Position numbers and translations under genes: made by a program. From Pseudomonadota bacterium (GTDB lineage Bacteria; Pseudomonadota; Alphaproteobacteria; Ferrovibrionales; Ferrovibrionaceae): a stretch of DNA of 12,689 nucleotides. Location: NCBI GenBank assembly GCA_021793055.1, contig JAJYTL010000024.1, positions 1 through 12,689 on the forward strand. The letters run 5' to 3'. Below are positions 7,212-12,689 of this stretch, one piece after another. Position 1 is the stretch's first letter; every line of letters begins with the position of its first letter. The notes under the pieces are model-generated. The model saw nothing but the letters and a program-made list of their open reading frames with translations, did not search any database and was not told where the DNA came from.

Positions 7212-7225
7212 TTGAGAGAAATCAA
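7212..7225 (+). promoter_or_regulatory. FNR-like box upstream of the Crp/Fnr regulator gene
   Basis: TTGAG-AGAA-ATCAA differs from the FNR consensus only at position 5 (G for T). Its centre (7218.5) is exactly -41.5 from the A of the regulator's ATG at 7260, which fits a class II activated promoter that gives a leaderless message; the -10 there (TTAAGT, 7247-7252) is weak. Could mediate autoregulation or control by a separate FNR/FixK. Confidence 0.6.
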
Positions 7226-7259
7226 ACAAATCTAGGCTGGCTTCGGTTAAGTGTTCGGT

Positions 7260-8000
7260 ATGATGGGAGCTCCGCTCGAAGAAGATTGGCTTTTCCGCCG
7301 CACCGGCATCGGGCCGGAGGAATTGGATTTTCTTGGCCAGGTGCCGCTTTTCGCCGGCCTCACCCGCGCGCAATTGGCGCTCCTCATGAGCGACGCCTCG
7401 GTCCGCCGCTATGGCGGTGGCACCACGCTTTTCTACCAGGAAGAAGCGGCCAAGAGCTTGTTCGTGATCTTCGAGGGCTGGGTCAAGGTGTTTCGCCAGA
7501 CGCCGGGTGGCCGCGAGATCGTGATTGCCGTGCTGACCCGGGGCGAGCCCTTCGGCGAGACGACGATCTTCGATCCCGAGGCCTCGCCGCTCGGCGCCTT
7601 CGCCGTCACCGACGCCCGGCTTCTTGTCGTGCCCGGCGAGCGCTTCATCGCCCATATCCGCGACAACAGCGACCTCGCGTTGCGGCTTCTTGCGGCCATG
7701 TCGGCGCACCAGCATCGGCTGGTGCAGCAGGTCGAGCAACTCACCGTGCGCTCCACTTCCGAGCGCTTGGCGGGGTTTCTCTGCCGGCTCTGCCCCGAGA
7801 CGACCGGCGCGGCGGAGATCGATCTGCCGTTCGACAAGTCGCTGATCGCAAGCCGCCTCGGCATGCAGCCGGAATCGCTCTCGCGGGCGCTCGCGCGGCT
7901 GCGCGCTCACGGCGTCGCGGCGCGGGGGTCTGCGATCATGATCGCAGACGTCGCGGCGCTGCTCCGCTTCAGCGAGGGCGACGTCGGCAAGGGCGCCTAA
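7260..8000 (+). CDS. Crp/Fnr-family transcription regulator lacking FNR iron-sulfur cysteines (Dnr/NnrR-like)
   Basis: 246 residues: an N-terminal cyclic-nucleotide-binding-type beta barrel (about 26-130), the dimerisation helix (about 135-165) and a C-terminal winged helix (about 166-235). The recognition helix reads MQPESLSRALARLR, with E205, S208 and R209 forming the ExxSR signature of FNR, FixK and DNR proteins, which read TTGA half-sites; this fits the TTGA-N6-TCAA boxes across the window. The N-terminal cysteine cluster of FNR is absent. The only cysteines are C175 and C178 (CxxC) beside the HTH. It is therefore more like heme/NO-responsive Dnr or NnrR, or FixK. No Shine-Dalgarno precedes the start: ATG 7260 is chosen, with GTG 7251 and ATG 7263 as alternatives. 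Converges with the hemerythrin gene. Confidence 0.88.
   Translation: MMGAPLEEDWLFRRTGIGPEELDFLGQVPLFAGLTRAQLALLMSDASVRRYGGGTTLFYQEEAAKSLFVIFEGWVKVFRQTPGGREIVIAVLTRGEPFGETTIFDPEASPLGAFAVTDARLLVVPGERFIAHIRDNSDLALRLLAAMSAHQHRLVQQVEQLTVRSTSERLAGFLCRLCPETTGAAEIDLPFDKSLIASRLGMQPESLSRALARLRAHGVAARGSAIMIADVAALLRFSEGDVGKGA
7928..7949. repeat. 22-base perfect palindrome inside the regulator gene
   Basis: Arms GTCTGCGATCA (7928-7938) and its exact complement (7939-7949) meet with no spacer, inside the codons for residues 223-230 of the Crp/Fnr regulator, about 50 bases before its stop. It does not resemble the TTGA-N6-TCAA boxes. It may be an operator or a hairpin affecting the 3' end of the message; function is unknown. 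Confidence 0.6.
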
Positions 8001-8055
8001 GATCGAATTATGGCGTTTTGTGGCGTTCGGTCGCGCGTCGCCGCGGCATCGCTGG

Positions 8056-8610
8056 TCAGTCGGGATATTGGATGCTGCGCCGTTTCGCCATGTCGTGGCC
8101 GAGAGACGTCATGTCGTCGGCGGTCAGCCGGCGCCGGGCAAGCGGCAGAATAACCGCGTTTTCCCACGAAAGATGGCGCCGCTGGGTTTCGGCGAAGGCG
8201 AGCGCGGCGCTGGCGAAGGTATCCGACTTCGGCGACAACTGGCCGGCGATGATCTGGCGTAGCGCGGCGATCAGGGCCTTGGCCATGTCGCGGTCGCGGC
8301 CGTGTTCCTCGGACAGCAGCGCGAGCAGACTGTCCAGGGCGTCCTCGCGCTGCGCGCGCTGCGCAAGCAGCGGGAAGAGGCTCCGCTCCTCGTCCGCGAT
8401 GTGGTGCGGCAGCTCTTTTTGCAGATAGCGGAGCGCGACCGTCGCGCGTTCGTGGGTGGCGGGGGCGTCCGGTTCGGCGATCATCTCGTCCAGGGTGGCG
8501 CAAAGCGAGCGTTGCCGAAAATGATCGGCGAAAATGAACTCGACCGGCTCGCGGAGCAAATTGTCCGGAATCCGTTCGAGCTCGATTGCGTGTGCCGGAG
8601 CGTGCCGCAA
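8056..8610 (-). CDS. Hemerythrin HHE-domain di-iron protein (YtfE/RIC C-terminal-domain-like)
   Basis: 184 residues from a TTG at 8610, preceded by AGAAGGA about 10 bases upstream. No ATG occurs near the N-terminus, and an upstream TTG at 8688 would fall inside the regulatory box, so is unlikely. A four-helix HHE bundle is indicated by the full ligand set: H30, H70xxxE74, H103 and H146xxxE150. Four histidines and two glutamates in two HxxxE pairs match E. coli YtfE, a di-iron protein acting in nitrosative stress and iron-sulfur repair; the N-terminal ScdA_N domain of YtfE is missing here. Soluble, no signal peptide. Divergent from ubiT, convergent with the regulator gene, with its own TTGAC-N4-GTCAA box. 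Role in NO or O2 binding is inferred from family and context. Confidence 0.88.
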   Translation of the reverse strand: MRHAPAHAIELERIPDNLLREPVEFIFADHFRQRSLCATLDEMIAEPDAPATHERATVALRYLQKELPHHIADEERSLFPLLAQRAQREDALDSLLALLSEEHGRDRDMAKALIAALRQIIAGQLSPKSDTFASAALAFAETQRRHLSWENAVILPLARRRLTADDMTSLGHDMAKRRSIQYPD

Positions 8611-8674
8611 CTGGAAAGGGTTCCTTCTTTTTTGATAATATAAACCAGAATGACAGATCGCCAAGCGTCCCTCC

Positions 8675-8688
8675 TTGACCGTCGTCAA
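8675..8688 (-). promoter_or_regulatory. Crp/Fnr-family box for the hemerythrin gene
   Basis: TTGAC-CGTC-GTCAA, a perfect dyad in its 5-base arms, lies 65 bases upstream of the TTG start. A -41.5 placement puts transcription start near 8640, giving a 30-base leader that holds the ribosome binding site. The better -10-like TATATT (8642-8637) would instead place the box near -51. Inferred activation under low O2 or NO. Confidence 0.7.
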
Positions 8689-8728
8689 AGGAGGCGCGCC
8701 GGAGTGGCGATACCCCCCCTCCGCCTCG

Positions 8729-8763
8729 GCGGGCGGCGCGAGCGCGGCGGCCCCGCCGCCCGC
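8729..8763. repeat. GC-rich inverted repeat between the two divergent promoters
   Basis: GCGGGCGGC (8729-8737) pairs perfectly with GCCGCCCGC (8755-8763) across a 17-base loop; an alternative hairpin GCGGCGG/CCGCCGC (8744-8759) competes with it. There is no T-run, so it is not an intrinsic terminator. In GC-rich DNA such repeats also arise by composition. Confidence 0.4.
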
Positions 8764-8803
8764 AGCGTGAAATGCCGCGGGACGTCATTTAAAGGCCGCG
8801 TAT

Positions 8804-8817
8804 TTGACCGCCGTCAA
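8804..8817 (+). promoter_or_regulatory. Crp/Fnr-family box upstream of ubiT
   Basis: TTGAC-CGCC-GTCAA, perfect in its 5-base arms. At -41.5 the start would be near 8852, with TAGCAA (8840-8845) as a weak -10 and a leader of about 95 bases to the ubiT ATG. It probably controls the whole ubiTUV unit, in line with FNR control of ubiUV reported in E. coli. Confidence 0.75.
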
Positions 8818-8946
8818 GGGCTGCCCCACGGTTTTGCCCTAGCAATGGATGGCCGTCGGGGGAAGTGCGGCACCGGCTGATGCCGGGCGGCGCCGGTCCG
8901 TTTGTGGCCGGCGCCGCAGGCCCGAAAAGGAGACACCGCGCGAGCC

Positions 8947-9654
8947 ATGCCCAGACCTGCTTTAAGCCCGCCGCCGTTCTCGCCCGCGCTCCTCTTTGGC
9001 TTGGCGCTTCAGCCCCTGCCTCCGGCCGTGCTGCAGCCGTTCTTCAACGCCGTTCTCCGGGCGCTCGACCGGCGTCACCCTGAGCTTGCCGAGCGGATGC
9101 GGGCGCAGGGCGAGCCCAAGATCGCGGTCGAGCCGACCGATCTTCCGTTCCATTTTCTGCTGCACTTCGCGGCCGAGGGGCCGAGCATCACGCTTTTTCG
9201 CGCCGGCGGCCGCGATGTTGCGGCCGATACCGTGTTTCGCGGGCCATTTGCCGCCTTCATCGAGCTGGTTGAGGGCGATCTCGATGGCGACGCGCTGTTT
9301 TTCTCCCGTACCCTCGGGATTGAGGGCGACATGGAGGCGGCGCTCGCGCTTCGCAACGCGATCGAGAGCGCCGAGATCGACTTTCTCCGCGATTTGACCA
9401 CCGCCTTCGGACCGCTCGCGGGGCCGGCGCGAGCTCTTGCCGGCGCCGCCAGCGGCTTGTTCCAGCGCGCGAGCCGCGACCTCGGCACCGTGCAGGCGGC
9501 GCTTCTGGCGCCACTCGATCGGCGCGTCGCGCGCCAGGGGGCGGAAATCGCGGCGCTCCGGGCCGAGTTCGCGAAGCGGGCGTCGGGGCGGCCGACGCGC
9601 CCGCCTGCCCGCTCCGAGGCAATCCGCCCTGAAGCGATGGGAGGCAAGGCATGA
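8947..9654 (+). CDS. ubiT: UbiT, SCP2-domain accessory factor for O2-independent ubiquinone synthesis
   Basis: 235 residues. The central part (about 30-135) looks like an SCP2 sterol-carrier fold, a lipid-binding domain, with the stretch LDGDALFFSRTLGIEGDME typical of UbiT/YhbT; the C-terminal tail is helical and charged. In E. coli UbiT is a lipid-binding accessory factor needed, with UbiU and UbiV, for ubiquinone synthesis without O2. The ATG at 8947 is chosen; AAAGGAG (8926-8932) lies 14 bases upstream, a little far, and a TTG at 8902 in the same frame is a less likely alternative because it precedes that site. The stop overlaps the ubiU start by ATGA, pointing to translational coupling. 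Family and context agree well. Confidence 0.88.
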   Translation: MPRPALSPPPFSPALLFGLALQPLPPAVLQPFFNAVLRALDRRHPELAERMRAQGEPKIAVEPTDLPFHFLLHFAAEGPSITLFRAGGRDVAADTVFRGPFAAFIELVEGDLDGDALFFSRTLGIEGDMEAALALRNAIESAEIDFLRDLTTAFGPLAGPARALAGAASGLFQRASRDLGTVQAALLAPLDRRVARQGAEIAALRAEFAKRASGRPTRPPARSEAIRPEAMGGKA

Positions 9655-10643
9655 AAGCAGAATCGTTGGAGCTCGTCTGTCCCGCCGGAACCCTCGGCGC
9701 TTTTCATGCCGCGGTCGACGCCGGCGCTGACGTGGTCTATGCCGGCTTTCGCGACGAAACCAACGCGCGGAACTTTCCCGGGCTCAATTTCTCCCGTCCC
9801 GAAATGATTCAGGCGATCGGCTACGCCCATGCCCGGGGCGTCAAGGTCTATGTCGCCATCAACACCTTTCCCAAGGCGGGCACGCCGGCGCCCTGGGCGC
9901 GCGCCGTCGACGACGCGGCGGGGATGGGGGCCGACGCGCTGATCCTGGCCGATATCGGCCTTCTCGACTACGCGGCGCGGCGGCATCCGGAAGTCCGGCG
10001 GCACCTTTCGGTGCAGGCCTCGGCCTCGAACCCGAGCGCGATCCGTTTCTACCACGAGGCTTTCGGGGTGCAGCGGGTGGTGCTGCCGCGGGTTCTGACC
10101 CTGGCCGAGATCGGTGCCTTGACGGCGCAGATTCCGGTCGAAACCGAGGTTTTCGCCTATGGCGGCATGTGCGTCATGGCGGAGGGGCGGTGCATGCTGT
10201 CCGCCTATGCGACCGGCCAATCGCCCAATATGGACGGCGTCTGTTCGCCGGCGAGCCATGTCCAATACGAGGAGCGCGACGGTTGTCTCACGTCGCGGGT
10301 CGGGCGTTTCACCATCAACCGTTTCGAGGCCGACGAGCCGGCCGGCTATCCGACCTTGTGCAAGGGCCGCTTCGCCGCGAACGGCGACGTCTCGTATCTG
10401 TTCGAGGACCCGGTGTCGCTCAACGCCACGAAGATGCTGCCCGAACTGATGGCGGCCGGAGTCAAGGCGCTCAAGATCGAGGGCCGCCAACGCGGCCGCG
10501 GCTACGTGGCGCGGGTGGTCGCGGCCTTCCGCCAGGCGGTGGACGCGGCGGCGGCGGGCGGCGTCGTCAACGCCGGCCTGCTCGACTCGCTTTCCGAAGG
10601 CGGCCGCAGCACGGCCGGCGCCTACGAGAAGCGCTGGCGATGA
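9651..10643 (+). CDS. ubiU: UbiU, U32-family iron-sulfur protein of O2-independent ubiquinone hydroxylation
   Basis: 330 residues of the peptidase U32 family, starting ELVCPAGTLGAF. The four cysteines C174, C181, C198 and C237 have spacings 7, 17 and 39, identical to E. coli UbiU C169, C176, C193 and C232, which bind a [4Fe-4S] cluster. UbiU with UbiV carries out the hydroxylation steps of ubiquinone synthesis without O2, with prephenate reported as the oxygen source. GGGAGG (9639-9644) stands 6 bases before the ATG. Overlaps ubiT upstream and ubiV downstream by 4 bases each, so the three are one coupled unit. Distinguished from other U32 proteins (RlhA, TrhP) by cysteine spacing and by its neighbours. 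Confidence 0.95.
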   Translation: MKAESLELVCPAGTLGAFHAAVDAGADVVYAGFRDETNARNFPGLNFSRPEMIQAIGYAHARGVKVYVAINTFPKAGTPAPWARAVDDAAGMGADALILADIGLLDYAARRHPEVRRHLSVQASASNPSAIRFYHEAFGVQRVVLPRVLTLAEIGALTAQIPVETEVFAYGGMCVMAEGRCMLSAYATGQSPNMDGVCSPASHVQYEERDGCLTSRVGRFTINRFEADEPAGYPTLCKGRFAANGDVSYLFEDPVSLNATKMLPELMAAGVKALKIEGRQRGRGYVARVVAAFRQAVDAAAAGGVVNAGLLDSLSEGGRSTAGAYEKRWR

Positions 10644-11560
10644 GCGGCGCGGTCACGCCCGCCGGGGCGAGCTCGGCTCGCATCTCGCTCGGTCCCATTC
10701 TCTATCATTGGGATGCGGCGACGAAACGCGACTTCTATTTCCGTGTCGCCGACGAAGCGCCGGTCGACATCGTCTATCTCGGCGAGATTGTCTGCTCCAA
10801 GCGCGCGCCGTTTTTCGCCGATCATCTGCCGGAGGTGACGGAGCGGCTGACCCGCGCCGGCAAGGAGGTCGTCCATTCCACCTTGGCCCTGGTGATGAGC
10901 GAGCGCGAGGGCGCGGCGCTCGAGGCCTTGGCTGCCGAACCCGATCTTCTGGTCGAGCTCAACGATCTTGCCGGGGCCGGCATCGTCCGCGGCCGGCGCC
11001 ACGTCATCGGCCCGTTCATCAATGTCTATAACGAAGGCACGGTCGGATACCTCGCCGGCAACGGCGCCGTGCGCATCGTTCTCCCGGCCGAGCTGCCGCA
11101 GGCCGCGCTCAAGACCCTCACCGCGCATGCCCCCGAGGTCGCGTTCGAGACCCAAGTGTTCGGCCGGCTGCCGCTTGCCCTGTCGGCGCGCTGCTACCAC
11201 GCGCGCGCCAACGGCCTGCACAAGGACGGCTGCCAGTATGTCTGCGGCCAGGATCCGAACGGCCTCGACGTCGATACCCTCGACGGCAAAGGGTTCCTCG
11301 CCGCCAACGGCACCATGACCCTGTCCTACGTCGCGCTCAACCTGGTGCGCCAGCTTGACGCGCTCCGGGCGGGTGGGGTATCGATCTTCCGGCTGTGGCC
11401 GCAGGCGATCGACATGGTCGCCTTGTCGCAAGTCTATCGCGACCGGCTGGACGGGCGGCTCGATCCGGGAGCGGCGGCGGCTCGGGTCGAGGAACTCGCG
11501 CCCTTCGCGCCGCTCGCCGAGGCCTTTTACGAGGATGACGCGGAACCGGCACTGGCCTAG
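10640..11560 (+). CDS. ubiV: UbiV, U32-family partner of UbiU
   Basis: 306 residues, with GPILYHWD near the N-terminus and VYLGEIVCSKR containing C52. Further cysteines are C185, C198 and C202; the spacing 13 and 4 equals that of E. coli UbiV C180, C193 and C197, which with C39 hold a [4Fe-4S] cluster. The N-terminus is about 13 residues longer than that of E. coli. It forms a heterodimer with UbiU for O2-independent ring hydroxylation. The ATG overlaps the ubiU stop (ATGA), with a modest GAGAAG 8 bases upstream, so translation probably depends on coupling. Last gene of the ubiTUV unit; a 99-base gap with its own control box separates it from hemN. Confidence 0.94.
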   Translation: MSGAVTPAGASSARISLGPILYHWDAATKRDFYFRVADEAPVDIVYLGEIVCSKRAPFFADHLPEVTERLTRAGKEVVHSTLALVMSEREGAALEALAAEPDLLVELNDLAGAGIVRGRRHVIGPFINVYNEGTVGYLAGNGAVRIVLPAELPQAALKTLTAHAPEVAFETQVFGRLPLALSARCYHARANGLHKDGCQYVCGQDPNGLDVDTLDGKGFLAANGTMTLSYVALNLVRQLDALRAGGVSIFRLWPQAIDMVALSQVYRDRLDGRLDPGAAAARVEELAPFAPLAEAFYEDDAEPALA

Positions 11561-11612
11561 TCTGGAGCCCGGTCGCCGCGGCAACGCCGGCCGCCCGGCG
11601 CCAACGGCGATT

Positions 11613-11626
11613 TTGACGTTGATCAA
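11613..11626 (+). promoter_or_regulatory. FNR-type box upstream of hemN
   Basis: TTGAC-GTTG-ATCAA is a perfect TTGA-N6-TCAA dyad, hybrid between the TTGAC and TTGAT half-site types seen in this window. Its centre lies about 41 bases before the hemN ATG, so with the -10 at 11648 it fits a class II promoter starting at the ATG itself. Confidence 0.8.
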
Positions 11627-11647
11627 CGCGGGGCAGCGGAACTCGGC

Positions 11648-11653
11648 TATAAG
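11648..11653 (+). promoter_or_regulatory. -10 element of hemN promoter
   Basis: TATAAG (5 of 6 to TATAAT) lies at -12 to -7 relative to the A of the hemN ATG (11660), correctly phased with the FNR-type box. Taken with the lack of room for a normal leader, it predicts a leaderless hemN message, although AAGGA at 11651-11655 could act as a ribosome site for a longer transcript. Confidence 0.5.
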
Positions 11654-11659
11654 GATGCC

Positions 11660-12689
11660 ATGATCGAAGACCTCATCGGCCGCTACAGCCGTCCCGTTCC
11701 CCGCTACACCAGCTATCCGACGGCGCCGCAGTTTTCGCCCGCCGTCGACGGCGCGACCTATGCCACCTGGCTCAAGGCGCTGCCCGACGACGGCGTGCTC
11801 TCGATCTATATCCACGTGCCCTTTTGCCACACGCTTTGCCATTTTTGCGGCTGCCACACCACGGCGGTACGCCGGGCCGAGCCGATGGTTGCTTATGCCG
11901 CTGACCTGCGGCGCGAAATCGACCGCGTCGCCGACGTCATCGGCAAGCGCCTGCCGGTCCGTCATGTTCACTGGGGCGGCGGCACGCCGACCTCGCTCGC
12001 GCCGGACGACATGGTCGCGATCATGGCGCTGTTGCGCCGGCGCTTCGATTTCCTGCCCGACGCCGAGATCGCCGTCGAGATCGATCCTCGTACCCTGTCG
12101 CCGGAATCGCTTGCCGCCTTGGCGGCGATGGGCACGACGCGGGCGAGCCTTGGCGTGCAGGATTTCGATCCCGTCGTGCAAGCGTCCGTGAACCGGATTC
12201 AGCCCTACGAGATGACCGCCGCCGTGGTCCAAGGCTTGCGCGGGGCCGGAGTCGGGGCGATCAACCTCGATCTCATGTACGGCCTGCCGCACCAGACGGC
12301 GGAAGGCGTCGCCGCCACCGCGCGGCGCGCGCTCACCCTGTCGCCGGACCGGCTCGCGGTTTTCGGCTATGCCCATGTGCCGTGGATGAAGCGCCACCAG
12401 CAGCTCCTCGCCGAGCCGACGCTCCCGGACGCGATGGAGCGCCATCGCCAGCGCGAGGCGGTGGAAGCGGCGCTGACCGCGGCGGGTTACGTCGCGATCG
12501 GCCTCGACCACTTCGCTCGGCCGGATGACGCCATGGCGCAGGCCGCTGCGAGCCGTGACCTGCACCGCAACTTCCAGGGCTACACCACCGATCGGGCTCC
12601 GGCCCTGATCGGCTTCGGCGCCTCGGCCATCGGCGCCTTGCCGCAAGGCTATGTGCAGAACATCGCGCCGATCCCGGAATGGCACGATC
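11660..12689 (+). CDS. hemN: HemN, oxygen-independent coproporphyrinogen III dehydrogenase (3'-truncated by window edge)
   Basis: 343 residues are visible of a protein of about 450. It is a radical-SAM enzyme that oxidatively decarboxylates coproporphyrinogen III to protoporphyrinogen IX without O2. The N-terminal PRYTSYPTAPQF and the cluster motif HVPFCHTLCHFCGC (C56, C60, C63, C65) match true HemN (CxxxCxxCxC) rather than HemW. Other matches to E. coli HemN are HWGGGTPT, EIDPRTL, GVQDF, NLDLMYGLPHQT, YAHVPW, GLDHFARPDD and LHRNFQGYTT. The reading frame is open to the last base. It supplies heme under the same anoxic conditions in which ubiTUV supplies ubiquinone, and both bd oxidase and any heme-based sensor would need it. 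Preceded by an FNR-type box and a close -10. Confidence 0.96.
   Translation, partial: MIEDLIGRYSRPVPRYTSYPTAPQFSPAVDGATYATWLKALPDDGVLSIYIHVPFCHTLCHFCGCHTTAVRRAEPMVAYAADLRREIDRVADVIGKRLPVRHVHWGGGTPTSLAPDDMVAIMALLRRRFDFLPDAEIAVEIDPRTLSPESLAALAAMGTTRASLGVQDFDPVVQASVNRIQPYEMTAAVVQGLRGAGVGAINLDLMYGLPHQTAEGVAATARRALTLSPDRLAVFGYAHVPWMKRHQQLLAEPTLPDAMERHRQREAVEAALTAAGYVAIGLDHFARPDDAMAQAAASRDLHRNFQGYTTDRAPALIGFGASAIGALPQGYVQNIAPIPEWHD

Larger units (their letters stand above)
8611..8946. other. Divergent control region between hemerythrin gene and ubiT
   Basis: 336 bases without a gene I can support. It holds two perfect TTGA-N6-TCAA boxes, one near each divergent gene, an AT-rich stretch at 8630-8645 (possible minus-strand -10 TATATT, 8642-8637), and a very GC-rich inverted repeat between the boxes. 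AAAGGAG at 8926-8932 serves ubiT. Confidence 0.7.

Noticed and set aside
8611..8688. N-terminal extension of the hemerythrin protein to a TTG at 8688
   Set aside because: That start would lie inside the Crp/Fnr-type box and has no ribosome site; the TTG at 8610 has AGAAGGA in position and gives a normal HHE protein.
9075..10490. Minus-strand open frame opposite ubiT and ubiU
   Set aside because: Shadow of genes with exact cysteine spacing to UbiU; no ribosome binding site or domain on the minus strand.
11586..11599. Possible terminator after ubiV (GCCGG/CCGGC stem)
   Set aside because: Only a 5-base stem, and the T-run comes 13 or more bases later and belongs to the hemN box; not convincing as an intrinsic terminator.
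10622..12685. Very long minus-strand open frame opposite ubiV and hemN
   Set aside because: Antisense shadow of two well-identified genes, with Arg/Gly/Asp-rich sequence and no recognisable motif.
1..12689. Mobile element, prophage or CRISPR content
   Set aside because: No transposase, integrase, terminal repeats, tRNA-associated attachment site or repeat-spacer array is visible; codon bias is similar along the window.

Overview
The window reads as a high-GC (roughly two-thirds G+C by eye) alphaproteobacterial chromosome segment, probably from a Rhodospirillales-like or related facultative microaerobe or anaerobe. This rests on the gene content (cydDC-cydAB, ubiTUV, a Crp/Fnr regulator without FNR cysteines) and on the strong G/C bias at third codon positions. 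I see no tRNA, rRNA, insertion sequence, CRISPR array or phage gene.

Layout. (1) Positions 1-4321, plus strand: the 3' part of cydC (thiol-reductant ABC exporter), then an intergenic region with a perfect FNR-type box, then cydA-cydB, a CydX-like subunit with an N-terminal extension, and a 32-codon single-helix ORF with an excellent ribosome binding site. This is a quinol-oxidising cytochrome bd-I module. (2) Positions 4331-6984, minus strand: a probable three-gene operon, read from 6984 downwards, of two Fe(II)/2-oxoglutarate-type dioxygenases and a RidA-fold protein resembling chorismatases (FkbO/Hyg5/XanB2). (3) Positions 7260-8000, plus: a Crp/Fnr-family regulator with the ExxSR recognition helix but without the FNR iron-sulfur cysteines. 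(4) Positions 8056-8610, minus: a hemerythrin-like di-iron protein with the YtfE ligand set. (5) Positions 8947-11560, plus: ubiT-ubiU-ubiV, joined by 4-base ATGA overlaps, for O2-independent ubiquinone hydroxylation. (6) Positions 11660-end, plus: hemN, the O2-independent coproporphyrinogen III dehydrogenase, cut by the window edge.

Five perfect and one near-perfect TTGA-N6-TCAA dyads lie between the genes, one upstream of each of six transcription units: cydA, the dioxygenase operon, the regulator, the hemerythrin, ubiT and hemN. The regulator encoded in the middle has the matching recognition-helix signature. The window therefore looks like a compact low-oxygen/nitrosative regulon. It would supply a high-affinity or NO-tolerant oxidase, ubiquinone and heme synthesis without O2, a di-iron protein typical of NO stress, and a regulator that may control all of them. 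The unexplained parts are the dioxygenase/chorismatase-like operon and the small membrane proteins after cydB.
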